Shown here: positions 25,436-34,203 of the stretch, piece by piece
Layout of the letters: the number at the start of each line of letters is the position of its first letter
How positions within the stretch are numbered: the first letter of the stretch is position 1
Origin: UMGS1958 sp045542415
Lineage (GTDB): Bacteria > Bacillota > Clostridia > UBA1381
Assembly: GCA_045542415.1 (NCBI GenBank)
Contig: JAZQKZ010000018.1
Coordinates: 45,487-109,486, forward strand
DNA length: 64,000 bases
Reading direction: 5' to 3'
Notes under the pieces: generated by a model
Told to the model about the DNA's origin: nothing
The model's database searches: none
What the model saw: the letters and a program-made list of their open reading frames with translations, nothing else
Made by a program: the position numbers and the translations under genes

Positions 25436-26074
25436 TTATAATTTTCTAAAAACACCTACAACCTTGCCTAAAATTGATACCTGATCAACTATAATCGGCT
25501 CCATTGTGTCATTTTCAGGCTGTAATCTGAAATGTCCCTTTTCCTTATAGAACGTCTTTACCGTCGCCTCATCATCATTTACCATTGCAACAACAATATC
25601 ACCGTTATTTGCGTTGGGCTGTTGCTGTACTATAATCAAATCACCATCAAGTATCGCTGCATTTATCATTGACTCGCCCGAAACTCTCAGCATAAATAAA
25701 TCCTTGTTTTTTGCAAATTCCATCGGTAGCGGAAATTTTTCACATTCTGTTTCCTGTATTGCCGTTATCGGATTTCCGGCAGTTACCTTTCCCAACAAAG
25801 GTACCTGAAGATATTCCTCATTATCCGATACACCGTTCTTTAATCCCGTATTCTTCGGCGAATAATTTTTAACCGTTGTCGAACGGTTTTTCGAGCCTTC
25901 CTTTTCAATATATCCCAGCTTTTCAAGCTTCTTTAACCTTGCATGCACCGTAGCTGTAGATGTAAGTCCTACTGCATCGCAAATCTCTCTTACCGTCGGA
26001 GGATATCCCTTTTCCCCTATCTGACAGCAGATGAAATCCAGAATTTGAAAATCCTTTTCATTAAGCTTTGCCAT
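25436..26074 (-). CDS. lexA: SOS repressor LexA
   Basis: 212 residues. N-terminal winged helix (GYPPTVREICDAVGLTSTATVHARLKKLEKLGYI), a linker, then the autoproteolytic S24 domain. Self-cleavage site A99-G100 in VTAGNP, catalytic S135 in SGESM and K173 in ATVKTF. RecA filaments trigger cleavage and derepress DNA repair genes. The frame is open to 26152, but AAAGGTGG precedes ATG 26074 and the MAKLNEKD start matches the family. A LexA-box-like sequence overlaps its own promoter. Confidence 0.97.
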   Translation of the reverse strand: MAKLNEKDFQILDFICCQIGEKGYPPTVREICDAVGLTSTATVHARLKKLEKLGYIEKEGSKNRSTTVKNYSPKNTGLKNGVSDNEEYLQVPLLGKVTAGNPITAIQETECEKFPLPMEFAKNKDLFMLRVSGESMINAAILDGDLIIVQQQPNANNGDIVVAMVNDDEATVKTFYKEKGHFRLQPENDTMEPIIVDQVSILGKVVGVFRKL

Positions 26075-26123
26075 AATGTACCACCTTTCAAATTTTATAC
26101 CAACTAAAGCTTTCCTATTAATA

Positions 26124-26152
26124 AGTATAACACATAAAAATACATTTGTCAA
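26124..26152 (-). promoter_or_regulatory. Sigma-A promoter of lexA
   Basis: Minus strand TTGACA, 17-bp spacer, TATACT. Confidence 0.85.
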
Positions 26153-26163
26153 ACATATTTTCG
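26150..26163 (-). promoter_or_regulatory. Candidate LexA operator (SOS box)
   Basis: Minus strand CGAAAATATGTTTG, one mismatch from the Firmicutes pattern CGAAC-N4-GTTYG, and overlapping the -35 box of lexA. Position and sequence suggest autoregulation. Confidence 0.65.
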
Positions 26164-26200
26164 TGTTTTTGTAATTTTTCTTTATTTTTTGTTTAAGTTA

Positions 26201-26229
26201 TTGATTTTTTTGCAAAAACAGTATATACT
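26201..26229 (+). promoter_or_regulatory. Sigma-A promoter of the phosphoesterase-deacetylase-DUF2161 operon
   Basis: TTGATT, 17-bp spacer, TATACT, 39 bp before the ATG at 26269. Confidence 0.75.
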
Positions 26230-26268
26230 ATAAGCATAAAACTGTAATTTCTAAAAGGAAACAGAAAA

Positions 26269-27117
26269 ATGAACAAAAAATTACGAATATTAAGAAACAC
26301 CGCTCTTCTGGGCTCTGCACTTTTTGTATTCAGAGGGCTTGATACAAGACTTGAGGTTACTCATTTTACACTCAAATCTTCAAAGCTCCCTCCCGAATTT
26401 GACGGCTTTACAATAGTGCATATTTCAGATTACCACTGCGATACCGTTCCCGGACTGCTTGAAGCGATCCGCTGCGAGGCTCCGGATGTTATTTTTACAA
26501 CCGGAGACATGGCAGATGACGAGGGCAGCTATTCCCCGTCAGTACGTCTTTTTAAGCATCTTGTAAAATTAGCTCCCACGTTTGCAATCACCGGCAATCA
26601 CGATTTATGGAGAGTTGACTACGATTCATATGAACGTGAGCTTGATGCACTTGATGTCCATACACTCCATGACGAAACCGTTCATCTTGAAAAGGACGGT
26701 GCAAGAATTGCCGTTTCAGGAATTGATGATCCTTTCACACGCGAAGGACTGAATATGCAGACAAAGGTAGTAAATTCTTTAAATAAGCTGACTGTGGATA
26801 CTGAAATGTTTAATATTTTGCTTTTCCACCGCGCAAACATGCTTGATCTGCTTAAGGACAAGGGATTTGACCTCATTCTTTCGGGACATATGCATGGAGG
26901 GCAGTTCAGATTACCTGTAAGCGGACAGGGCATGCTCGCCCCCAAATCAGGCTGGGGGGCAAATTCGCCTATGTTCTTTCCAAAATATTTCGGCGGTCAA
27001 TACAGACATAAAACCACTACAATGATTGTAAACAGAGGACTTGGAAATCCTATGATTATCCCTCGTCTTTTTAACCGCCCTGAGGTTACTGTAATTAAAT
27101 TAACAAAGGAGATATAA
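26269..27117 (+). CDS. Metallophosphoesterase, YkuE/YaeI-like
   Basis: 282 residues with a weak N-terminal membrane-associated helix (ILRNTALLGSALFVFRG). Calcineurin-like phosphoesterase motifs: IVHISDYHCD (instead of the usual DLH), IFTTGDMADD, ITGNHDLW, ILLFHRAN, LILSGHMHGGQFRLP. Members of this branch are often phosphodiesterases at the membrane (for lipid or nucleotide substrates); the substrate here is unknown. AAAAGGAAA ribosome site. Next gene starts three bases after its stop. Confidence 0.88.
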   Translation: MNKKLRILRNTALLGSALFVFRGLDTRLEVTHFTLKSSKLPPEFDGFTIVHISDYHCDTVPGLLEAIRCEAPDVIFTTGDMADDEGSYSPSVRLFKHLVKLAPTFAITGNHDLWRVDYDSYERELDALDVHTLHDETVHLEKDGARIAVSGIDDPFTREGLNMQTKVVNSLNKLTVDTEMFNILLFHRANMLDLLKDKGFDLILSGHMHGGQFRLPVSGQGMLAPKSGWGANSPMFFPKYFGGQYRHKTTTMIVNRGLGNPMIIPRLFNRPEVTVIKLTKEI

Positions 27118-27119
27118 AA

Positions 27120-27926
27120 ATGAGACTCAAACACATCTATACCTGCTTTCCCGGCGGAAAGCACAAGGTTCTTACTTTAAGCTATGATGACGGAAAGAAT
27201 GCCGATCGCCGACTTGTTGCAATGTTTAACAAATACGGTTTAAAAGGTACTTTCCATATTAACGGCGGAAGCCCGGAATGGGATCCGGACAGAATCCCGT
27301 TAAGCGAGGCAAAGGAGCTTTACAAGGGACACGAGGTTAGCTGTCATACTTTCTCACACCCGACAATCGAAAGATGTCCGTTAAGCGAGGTTGTTAAGCA
27401 GGTTTTACTTGATCGCGTCCTCTTGGAGGAGGCTTGCGGATACCCGGTAAGAGGCATGAGCTATCCCAACGGCTCATACTCTGAAGATATCAAAAAGCTG
27501 CTCCCTGCATGCGGAATTGAGTACAGCCGTATTGTCGGAAATACCGATGATTTTGCAATGCCTACGGATTATCTTGAATGGAAGTCAACCTGCCACCATA
27601 ACCATAACCTGATGGAAAATGCATGCCGCTTTGCCGACCTTCACAAAAAGCAGTATCTTTATATGATGTATGTATGGGGACACAGCTATGAATTTGACCT
27701 TGCCGATAACTGGGAGCATATGGAGGAGTTCTGTTCATTTATCGGCGGCAGAGATGATATCTGGTACGCTACAAACATTGAAATTGTTGACTACATGAAT
27801 GCAGCCAAGAACCTTAAATTTGCCGCAAACGGCAACAGCGTTTACAATCCCTCAGCAATGAGCGTATGGTTAAGCGTTGATAACGAAATTGTGGAAATTC
27901 TTCCGGGAGAAACATGTGAAATCTGA
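27120..27926 (+). CDS. Polysaccharide deacetylase family protein (NodB fold)
   Basis: 268 residues, no signal peptide. TLSYDDGKNADRRLV gives the metal-binding Asp-Asp pair, HEVSCHTFSHPTIER the metal His residues, and MSYPNGSYS the active-site loop; YVWGHSYEFD near the end carries the distal His. The family removes acetyl groups from GlcNAc-type or other sugars; intracellular members may act on acetylated sugar monomers. GGAGAT ribosome site. Sits between the phosphoesterase and a DUF2161 gene; overlaps the latter by 11 bp. Confidence 0.88.
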   Translation: MRLKHIYTCFPGGKHKVLTLSYDDGKNADRRLVAMFNKYGLKGTFHINGGSPEWDPDRIPLSEAKELYKGHEVSCHTFSHPTIERCPLSEVVKQVLLDRVLLEEACGYPVRGMSYPNGSYSEDIKKLLPACGIEYSRIVGNTDDFAMPTDYLEWKSTCHHNHNLMENACRFADLHKKQYLYMMYVWGHSYEFDLADNWEHMEEFCSFIGGRDDIWYATNIEIVDYMNAAKNLKFAANGNSVYNPSAMSVWLSVDNEIVEILPGETCEI

Positions 27927-28629
27927 AAGTGAATTATTTTTACCTGTAAAGCAATTATTTGAAAATCAGGGCTACATAGTAAATGCGGAGGTCAAGGGCT
28001 GTGATGTTACGGCGGTTAATGATGATGAGCTTATTATAATTGAGCTGAAAAAGAATTTATCCGTAACTTTGCTTGCACAGGGTTTGGTGCGGCAAAAAAC
28101 AGGTGCGATTACTTATGTAGCTGTTCCTAAGCCTAAAAACTACAGTCCGAAAACGTATCGCGACACGCTTTATGTATTAAAGAAGCTTGAATTAGGGCTG
28201 ATATTCGTCAGCCTGCGCGGTGATTATTCATATGCCGAAATTATACTTGAACCAAAGCCCTTTAAGGCAGTGAAAGTGAATACTCGAAAACGCAAGGCTA
28301 TTATTTCGGAGATTGACGGACGAACCATTGACACTAATACAGGCGGTGTCAACTGTACCAGGATTGCAACGGCATACACCGAAAAGTGTATAAAAATCGC
28401 CTGCATACTTGATATGTACGGTCCTTTGTCACCAAAAGAAATACGCTCCTACGGCGGCGACAAGAATTGTGCGGCGATTATGCGGTATAACGTTTACGGA
28501 TGGTTTAATCATCCCGAAAAAGGGATTTATGAAATTAGCGACAAAGGACGTGCCGGGATATTGGACTATCCGGAGCTTGAACAGTATTATACTCATATTC
28601 TTATGGAAGATAAAAATAATAGTGATTGA
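27916..28629 (+). CDS. DUF2161 family protein, PD-(D/E)XK nuclease-like
   Basis: 237 residues. The N-terminal half, SELFLPVKQLFENQGYIVNAEVKGCDVTAVNDDELIIIELKKN, has the D...E-x-K core of PD-(D/E)XK enzymes and the order seen in DUF2161; the C-terminal part resembles a winged helix (ACILDMYGPLSPKEIRSYGG). GTG 27916 is chosen because GGAG lies six bases before it and family members begin at this point; an ATG at 27877 would deepen the overlap. Function unknown; a DNA repair or restriction-like role is only inference. Confidence 0.75.
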   Translation: MKSESELFLPVKQLFENQGYIVNAEVKGCDVTAVNDDELIIIELKKNLSVTLLAQGLVRQKTGAITYVAVPKPKNYSPKTYRDTLYVLKKLELGLIFVSLRGDYSYAEIILEPKPFKAVKVNTRKRKAIISEIDGRTIDTNTGGVNCTRIATAYTEKCIKIACILDMYGPLSPKEIRSYGGDKNCAAIMRYNVYGWFNHPEKGIYEISDKGRAGILDYPELEQYYTHILMEDKNNSD

Positions 28630-28637
28630 CCGAAACC

Positions 28638-28668
28638 AAAAGACCGATGCCAAACGCATCGGTCTTTT
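28638..28668. terminator. Bidirectional terminator between convergent genes
   Basis: Perfect 13-bp stem AAAAGACCGATGC/GCATCGGTCTTTT with CAAAC loop; T-rich on both outer sides. Confidence 0.88.
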
Positions 28669-28673
28669 GCTTA

Positions 28674-29150
28674 TCATGATTCCTGCACTAATTTACCGCA
28701 AATATGCTCCGGAGTCAATTCGAGCAATAATGTTCTGTGTGCATGATTTCTGATCTCTTCTTTGATATACTCTTCATCCTGAGTAAATTTATGACTAAGC
28801 TTTGTTGTGATATCAACAATTCTGTCTAAATCATCCACAATCCTCATTGTGCCAAACACAATTACACTTTTAATATTAAGCGCCCATTCACCGGGATTAC
28901 AAAAGCCTGTATCATACACACAAAAAGACACCTTACCGTCTCTTTTTAATGCATCTAATCTATGACCCACATTTCCGCAATGAAAATAAATTTTCCCGTC
29001 CTCCTCGTTATAATAGTGATTCATGGGCATTCCGTACGGATAACCGTTATCACCGTTTACCGAAAGAACTCCTCTTTTTTCTGTTTTGAGAACCCGGACG
29101 CATTCTTCCATTGATATTTTTTTGTTTTTTCTGATTAGTTCTCTGAACAT
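28674..29150 (-). CDS. Pyridoxamine 5'-phosphate oxidase-fold protein (NimA-like)
   Basis: 158 residues. The flavin-binding split-barrel pattern is seen in ILKTEKRGVLSVNGDNGYPYGMPMNHYYNEEDGKIYFHCGN (here VLKTEKRGVLSVNG), HRLDALKRDGKVSFCVYD and SVIVFGTMRIVDD. Close relatives are called pyridoxamine 5'-phosphate oxidase family or 5-nitroimidazole resistance proteins; real activity is usually untested. Follows the LUD-domain gene by 12 bp, probably one operon. Confidence 0.85.
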   Translation of the reverse strand: MFRELIRKNKKISMEECVRVLKTEKRGVLSVNGDNGYPYGMPMNHYYNEEDGKIYFHCGNVGHRLDALKRDGKVSFCVYDTGFCNPGEWALNIKSVIVFGTMRIVDDLDRIVDITTKLSHKFTQDEEYIKEEIRNHAHRTLLLELTPEHICGKLVQES

Positions 29151-29162
29151 TTTTATATCCTC

Positions 29163-29810
29163 TTAATAGCCCAGTTCTTCTGCAACAAGTACTACCGTAA
29201 TTCTGTGCGGGAATTTATAGCAGCCGTTAATTATGCTTATTACATTGCATACCCGTCCCTGTGCCTCGCAATCCGAGCAGGTACAGCAGTCATCTGTTGA
29301 ACACGGGGTTTTGTGTCCCAGACGTCTTGCATTCATCGGGGCAATGGCTTTTGAACGCTTTATACCCTCTTCGATATTTTCGACAATCTTATTTACACCG
29401 GCAACTATAATAACATGCTTAGGGCCGAATGCAATCTGACTTGTACGGTTTCCTGTACAGTCTATGTTCACAAGCTGTCCACCCATTGTAACCGCATTTG
29501 TACTTGATACAAGAAAATCTGCAAAAAAGCCTTCTCTGTAACGGTCAAGTGCCTCGTCAAAATCCTTTACATTGTAGCGGTCAATAAAATTATATCTTGG
29601 ATTTCTTATCTCATTTAAAATCCCTGTTTCATCGAGTGTAACACTTCCGCCGACAGCTATTTTTGAACCGTCGGGAATCATGTCCATTACAATTTTTCTT
29701 GCTTCATCCTTGTCCTTTGCATATGCAACGCCGAATTTACGAGCCTCAAGCACTTTCATCAGTTCCTTGATTTTTAAGTCGTTATGCCATTCAAATACCG
29801 GATTTGACAT
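29163..29810 (-). CDS. LUD-domain (DUF162) lactate-utilisation family protein
   Basis: 215 residues. LUD fold: LMKVLEARKFGVAYAKDKDEA, IAVGGSVTLDETGIL, FLVSSTNAVTMGGQLVNIDCTGNRTSQIAFGPKHVIIVAG. A Cys-rich C-terminal tail (CSTDDCCTCSDCEAQGRVC) may bind a metal or cluster. Unlike LutB/LutC there are no partner lut genes, so lactate oxidation is not implied; single-gene LUD proteins are common in Clostridia and largely uncharacterised. AAGGAG ribosome site. Confidence 0.85.
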   Translation of the reverse strand: MSNPVFEWHNDLKIKELMKVLEARKFGVAYAKDKDEARKIVMDMIPDGSKIAVGGSVTLDETGILNEIRNPRYNFIDRYNVKDFDEALDRYREGFFADFLVSSTNAVTMGGQLVNIDCTGNRTSQIAFGPKHVIIVAGVNKIVENIEEGIKRSKAIAPMNARRLGHKTPCSTDDCCTCSDCEAQGRVCNVISIINGCYKFPHRITVVLVAEELGY

Positions 29811-29834
29811 TGTTTTTACTCCTTTCTTTCATCT

Positions 29835-29936
29835 TCGTCGAGAGAATTTTTCGCACATCACTGCTTCAAGGAACGAATGCGTATGTTTATACGTCAAGTT
29901 CCGCAAAGTAATGAGATACGAAAATTTATCCGACGA
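29835..29936. repeat. Long palindromic intergenic element, family A, copy 1
   Basis: About 102 bp folding into one imperfect hairpin: outer TCGTCG/CGACGA, inner GAATTTTTCG with CGAAAATTT, GGAAC/GTTCC and a GCGTAT/ATACGT tip. Shares the order of segments with copies at 56928 and 63865. It sits in the LUD gene leader after the paaK-operon terminator. No coding capacity seen. Confidence 0.7.
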
Positions 29937-29940
29937 GACA

Positions 29941-29966
29941 TAAGGCTTGCGTTTCCGCAAGCCTTA
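29941..29966 (-). terminator. Terminator of the iorAB-paaK operon
   Basis: Perfect 11-bp stem TAAGGCTTGCG/CGCAAGCCTTA with a TTTC loop just after the ligase stop codon; on the minus strand it is followed by TGTCTCG, so the T tract is poor. Confidence 0.6.
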
Positions 29967-29970
29967 TATA

Positions 29971-31269
29971 TTAATCATGTAATTTTCTGTTATCAATAAC
30001 TCTCTTCGCCTTACCCTCACTTCTCGGAATTGACTTCGGACGTAATAAGTGTACCTTTACACCAATTCCTAAAGTTGAACGGAGCTGTGCTTCAAGACTT
30101 CTCTTTTCAGCTTCAACATCACCCTTGAACTGCGGGCTGAGCTCTACGTTTACATCAAATGTATCTGTATTGTTTACTCTATCTACGATAATCTGATAGT
30201 TCGGCGATACCTCAATACTGTTCTTTAACAGAACCTCCTCAATCTGTGACGGGAATACATTTACGCCACGAATAATGAGCATATCGTCTGATCTGCCTGC
30301 CGGCTTCTTCATTCTTACATGTGTTCTTCCGCACTTACACGGTGTATAGTCAAGCACACAAAGGTCTCTTGTTCTGTATCTTAACAGCGGCTGACCCTCC
30401 TTTGTGATTGTTGAGAATACCAACTCACCGAATGAACCCTCCGGTAACACCTCACCTGTCTCCGGGTCAATAATCTCAGCAATGAACATATCCTCACAAA
30501 TATGCATGCCTGCCTGCTCGCTACATTCGTACGAAACACCCGGTCCCATAATTTCAGTAAGACCATATACGTCATATGCCTTTAAGCCCAAGCCCTCTTC
30601 AATTTGCTTACGCATTTCCTCTGTCCAGGGCTCTGCACCAAAGATACCTGCCTCTAACTTGAGCTGGTTCTTTACACCCATTTCCTTAACAGTTTCTGCT
30701 AAGTACATTGCATATGACGGAGTACAGCAAAGATGTGTGCTTCCGAGATCGCACATAAAACGAATCTGTCTTTCAGTATTTCCCGATGACGTCGGAATTA
30801 CCATTGCTCCAACCTTTTCGGCACCCTGATGCGCACCAAGACCACCCGTAAATAAGCCGTAGCCGTATGATACCTGTACTCTTGACTTCTCGTTTGCACC
30901 CGTTGCAACAAGCTGACGTGCGAAGCCGTTTGACCACTGTTCGAGGTCGTTTCTTGTATATCCCGCAACAATCTGCTTACCCGTTGTACCTGATGAAGCG
31001 TGGATTCTTACGATCTCTCGCTTGGGTACTGCAAAAAGCTGGAACGGATAATAATCTCTTAAATCCTGCTTTGTTGTAAACGGTAACTTTGCAATATCCT
31101 CAAGAGTCTGAATATCCTCCGGCTTAACGCCTGCTTCGTCCATTCTCTCACGGTACATTGCAACGTTTTCATACATTCTCTTTACCTGCCACTGAAGCTT
31201 TTCGAGCTGATGTGCTCTGATTTCTTCACGGCTCATACATTCAATGTCCTGCTGAAAATACTTTTCCAT
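29971..31269 (-). CDS. paaK: Phenylacetate-CoA ligase
   Basis: 432 residues. Adenylate-forming ligase making arylacetyl-CoA (or, run in reverse in peptide fermenters, gaining ATP). Motifs: HASSGTTGKQIVAGY (P-loop-like), YGYGLFTGGLGAHQGAEKVG, YDVYGLTEIMGPGVSYEC, RYRTRDLC, GRSDDMLIIRGVNVFPSQIEEVL and a C-terminal ACT-like lid ending EGKAKRVIDNRKLHD. Last gene of the iorA-iorB-membrane protein-paaK operon, which couples oxidative decarboxylation of aryl pyruvates to CoA chemistry. Confidence 0.95.
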   Translation of the reverse strand: MEKYFQQDIECMSREEIRAHQLEKLQWQVKRMYENVAMYRERMDEAGVKPEDIQTLEDIAKLPFTTKQDLRDYYPFQLFAVPKREIVRIHASSGTTGKQIVAGYTRNDLEQWSNGFARQLVATGANEKSRVQVSYGYGLFTGGLGAHQGAEKVGAMVIPTSSGNTERQIRFMCDLGSTHLCCTPSYAMYLAETVKEMGVKNQLKLEAGIFGAEPWTEEMRKQIEEGLGLKAYDVYGLTEIMGPGVSYECSEQAGMHICEDMFIAEIIDPETGEVLPEGSFGELVFSTITKEGQPLLRYRTRDLCVLDYTPCKCGRTHVRMKKPAGRSDDMLIIRGVNVFPSQIEEVLLKNSIEVSPNYQIIVDRVNNTDTFDVNVELSPQFKGDVEAEKRSLEAQLRSTLGIGVKVHLLRPKSIPRSEGKAKRVIDNRKLHD

Positions 31270-31284
31270 ATGCTTATACTCCTT

Positions 31285-31752
31285 TTAATATTTATATTTC
31301 TTATTTAATTTACACATCACTATGAACGGAACAACCTGCATTATAAGCTGTGATATGTATTCTACAGTTCCAAGTATATCTCTAAAATCAAATAGTTCAA
31401 TAATGATGCCACGGCGAGATATGCTTCGCCAAATATTCAAAAATACTCCTGCACCATCCCAACTCCAAGATTTTCTCCACAAAGAGAAATATAAACAGTG
31501 AATACCAATCATTGCAAACATACTTGTTATACATCCTATACTTAAAAACAGAAGTGCTTTCATCGAAAATTCAGCATCAAGCCTTTTCCATATTAAGCTT
31601 GCCAATACTGCATATAGAATAAATGCTAAAATACGAATTATATTATCACTTAATCCAATAAATTGAGCACACGCAATAAATGTATAGTAACTTGGATATA
31701 ACGCCGACACCACTGCTCCGCTAATCAGTCCGAACAATAAATACTTTTTCAT
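31285..31752 (-). CDS. Small integral membrane protein of unknown function
   Basis: 155 residues, four or so hydrophobic segments: KKYLLFGLISGAVVSALYP, IIRILAFILYAVLASLIW, ALLFLSIGCITSMFAMIG and YISQLIMQVVPFIVMC. No recognised domain. The start overlaps the iorB stop by four bases, and paaK follows 15 bp later, so it is translated as part of the arylpyruvate operon. It might be a transporter component or an operon insertion; the sequence does not decide. Confidence 0.8.
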   Translation of the reverse strand: MKKYLLFGLISGAVVSALYPSYYTFIACAQFIGLSDNIIRILAFILYAVLASLIWKRLDAEFSMKALLFLSIGCITSMFAMIGIHCLYFSLWRKSWSWDGAGVFLNIWRSISRRGIIIELFDFRDILGTVEYISQLIMQVVPFIVMCKLNKKYKY

Positions 31753-32312
31753 TTTATATTGTAACCCAGCTCAAACGCCTTTAAGTTCATTTCGAGGAAC
31801 TTTGCCGGAACATATTCCTTTATAACCTCAAGCCAAATTTCCTTGTCAATATCCATGCTCTTTGCAAGGAATCCGATAAGTACTACGTTTACTGCCTTGA
31901 TTGTTCCTGCTTCCTTAGCTAACGGAAGTGCGTCAATTACCTCAAGATTCACCTTATCCGAAAGCTTTTTCTCAATATCAGCCGGATATTCCATTGCACC
32001 TGTTATAACCGGCATCGGGTTCATCTGCTGACGGTTTGCTAAAATCTTACCGCCTTTCTTTACGAACGGTAATGCTCTGTATGCCTCAAGCATTTCAAAT
32101 GCAAGTATTAAATCCGCCTCGCCCTTATCTATAATCGGTGAATATACCTTATCACCAAACTTTACATATGTAACAACGCTTCCGCCACGCTGGCTCATTC
32201 CGTGAACCTCGCTGACCTTAACGTCATATCCCATTTTTATGGCTACACCGCCTAAGATTCGGCTTGCAAGGAGTGTTCCCTGTCCGCCTACACCTACTAT
32301 CATTATATTCAT
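31749..32312 (-). CDS. iorB: Indolepyruvate ferredoxin oxidoreductase, beta subunit
   Basis: 187 residues. Pyruvate-ferredoxin oxidoreductase gamma-like fold: NIMIVGVGGQGTLLASRILGGVA, SEVHGMSQRGGSVVTYVKFG, and KAVNVVLIGFLAKSM. With IorA it oxidatively decarboxylates indolepyruvate, phenylpyruvate and hydroxyphenylpyruvate to aryl-CoA using ferredoxin. Starts 14 bp after iorA. Confidence 0.95.
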   Translation of the reverse strand: MNIMIVGVGGQGTLLASRILGGVAIKMGYDVKVSEVHGMSQRGGSVVTYVKFGDKVYSPIIDKGEADLILAFEMLEAYRALPFVKKGGKILANRQQMNPMPVITGAMEYPADIEKKLSDKVNLEVIDALPLAKEAGTIKAVNVVLIGFLAKSMDIDKEIWLEVIKEYVPAKFLEMNLKAFELGYNIK

Positions 32313-32326
32313 TACGGTAATCTCCT

Positions 32327-34063
32327 TTAATCAATCTTCTCTATAGCGTGGAACGGACATACGTTTACGCAAAGTCCACATCCGTTACACTGTGTTGTAT
32401 CAATCTTGATATTTCCGTCCTCAACTGAAATAGCCGGACATCCGAGCTTCATACAAACCTTACACTTCTTACAGTTCTCTGTAATCTCGCAGTGGCCTGT
32501 GTAGTTTACTGTCTTTAACAATGCACACGGTCTCTGTGCGATAATTACCGACGGCTCTTCACGCTCTACCTCTGTCTTTACTACCTTTTCAAAGTTCTTT
32601 ACATCAAACGGGTCTGCAACTACGATATTTTCAACTCCAATCGCCTTACAAAGTGCAATTAAGTTAACCTGCTTAGTTTCCTCTTTGCGGATTGTGTAGC
32701 CTGTTGTCGGGTTGTCCTGATGACCTGTCATACCTGTGATTGAGTTGTCAAGGATAATTACCGTGTTGTTGCCCTTGTTATATACTATATCAACAAGTCC
32801 TGTGATACCTGAGTGCATAAATGTCGAGTCACCGATTACACTTACTAACTTCTTATTGAACTCTGCACCTCTTGCCTTTGCCATACCGTGAGCTGCACTT
32901 ACCGACGCACCCATACAGATTGTTGTATCAAGGCTCTGAAGCGGTGCCGCCGCACCCAATGTATAACAGCCGATATCTCCTGAAACAGTGAGACCGAGCT
33001 TCTTTAATACATAATATGTAGCTCTGTGCGGACATCCTGCACACATTACCGGCGGTCTTACAGGAATCTCTTCCTCAATCGCCTCGAACGGAGCTGCATC
33101 CTCACCTAAAACTGCTTTCTTAATCATTGACGGTGTGTATTCGCCCAGAAGTGTGAACACATCCTTGCCAATCACGTCAAGTCCTAATGCCTTGCAGTGC
33201 TGCTCAATAACCGGATCCAACTCCTCAATTACAAATACCTTGTCATACTTTGCCGCAAATTCCTTTAAGCGTGCATCCGGTAACGGATATACTACGCCGA
33301 GCTTTAAGAAGTCAACCTTGTCGCCCAAAGCTTCCTTTGCATATACATACGCAATACCACCTGCTATAACACCTATCTTTGAACCGTTGTTCTCAATCGG
33401 GTTAAGCTCGTCTGACTCTTCCGCCATCTTTCTTAATGCATTTATTCTGTCCTCTACTACAACATGACGTTTGATAGCATTACCCGGAAGCATTATAAAC
33501 TTTGCCGGGTTCTTCTCGTACGGCTTTAACTCGTAATTAACCGGCTCCTCCTCTTCAACAAGGCTCTGTGAATGCGAAACTCTTGTCGAAAGACGGATAA
33601 ACACCGGAGTATCAAACTCCTCTGAAAGCTCATATGCTTTCTTCACAAAGTTCTTACATTCGCCGCTGTCTGACGGCTCAAGCATCAGTATCTTTGATGC
33701 CTTTGCATAGTGACGTGAATCCTGCTCGTTCTGTGATGAGTGCATTCCCTGGTCATCTGCAACGCATAAAACCATACCACCGTTTATACCTGTGTAGCTC
33801 ATTGTAAATACCGGGTCTGCCATTACGTTAAGACCAACGTGCTTCATACATGTCATTGAGCGTGCACCTGCAATTGCTGCACCTGCCGCCACCTCACAAG
33901 CAACCTTTTCATTCGGTGCCCATTCTACGAATATATTATCGTACTTTACTATATTCTCTGTGATTTCGGTACTGGGTGTACCCGGATATGAGGAAACAAC
34001 GCTGACACCTGCTTCATAAGCACCGCGTGCTACAGCTTCATTTCCAAGCATTAATTTTTTCAT
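32327..34063 (-). CDS. iorA: Indolepyruvate ferredoxin oxidoreductase, alpha subunit
   Basis: 578 residues. N-terminal pyrimidine-binding domain (MLGNEAVARGAYEAGVSVVSSYPGTPSTEI), then the thiamine diphosphate domain (CAGCPHRATYYVLKKLGL, GDIGCYTLGAAAPL, VSVIGDSTFMHSGITGLVDIVYNKGNN, ILDNSITGMTGHQDNP), and a C-terminal ferredoxin domain with CKKCKVCMKLGCP and CNGCGLCVNVCP for two [4Fe-4S] clusters. First gene of the operon, behind a good promoter. Links aromatic amino-acid fermentation to ferredoxin reduction. Confidence 0.96.
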   Translation of the reverse strand: MKKLMLGNEAVARGAYEAGVSVVSSYPGTPSTEITENIVKYDNIFVEWAPNEKVACEVAAGAAIAGARSMTCMKHVGLNVMADPVFTMSYTGINGGMVLCVADDQGMHSSQNEQDSRHYAKASKILMLEPSDSGECKNFVKKAYELSEEFDTPVFIRLSTRVSHSQSLVEEEEPVNYELKPYEKNPAKFIMLPGNAIKRHVVVEDRINALRKMAEESDELNPIENNGSKIGVIAGGIAYVYAKEALGDKVDFLKLGVVYPLPDARLKEFAAKYDKVFVIEELDPVIEQHCKALGLDVIGKDVFTLLGEYTPSMIKKAVLGEDAAPFEAIEEEIPVRPPVMCAGCPHRATYYVLKKLGLTVSGDIGCYTLGAAAPLQSLDTTICMGASVSAAHGMAKARGAEFNKKLVSVIGDSTFMHSGITGLVDIVYNKGNNTVIILDNSITGMTGHQDNPTTGYTIRKEETKQVNLIALCKAIGVENIVVADPFDVKNFEKVVKTEVEREEPSVIIAQRPCALLKTVNYTGHCEITENCKKCKVCMKLGCPAISVEDGNIKIDTTQCNGCGLCVNVCPFHAIEKID

Positions 34064-34101
34064 TATGTATAATTTCCTTTCTGTTTTTTACATTACAGTA
34101 T

Positions 34102-34130
34102 ATTATATCAAATTTTTGGCTATTAGTCAA
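34102..34130 (-). promoter_or_regulatory. Sigma-A promoter of the iorAB-paaK operon
   Basis: Minus strand TTGACT, 17-bp spacer, TATAAT, 39 bp before iorA. Confidence 0.85.
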
Positions 34131-34174
34131 TTACTTTCGTGAAATTTATCCCGTTTTTTTGAATATTATACAAA

Positions 34175-34200
34175 ACAAGCGGAGCAAATGCTCCGCTTGT
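34175..34200 (-). terminator. Terminator after the DUF4062-TPR gene
   Basis: Perfect 12-bp stem ACAAGCGGAGCA/TGCTCCGCTTGT with a 2-base centre, then TTTTG on the minus strand, right after the stop at 34204. Confidence 0.85.
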
Positions 34201-34203
34201 AAA

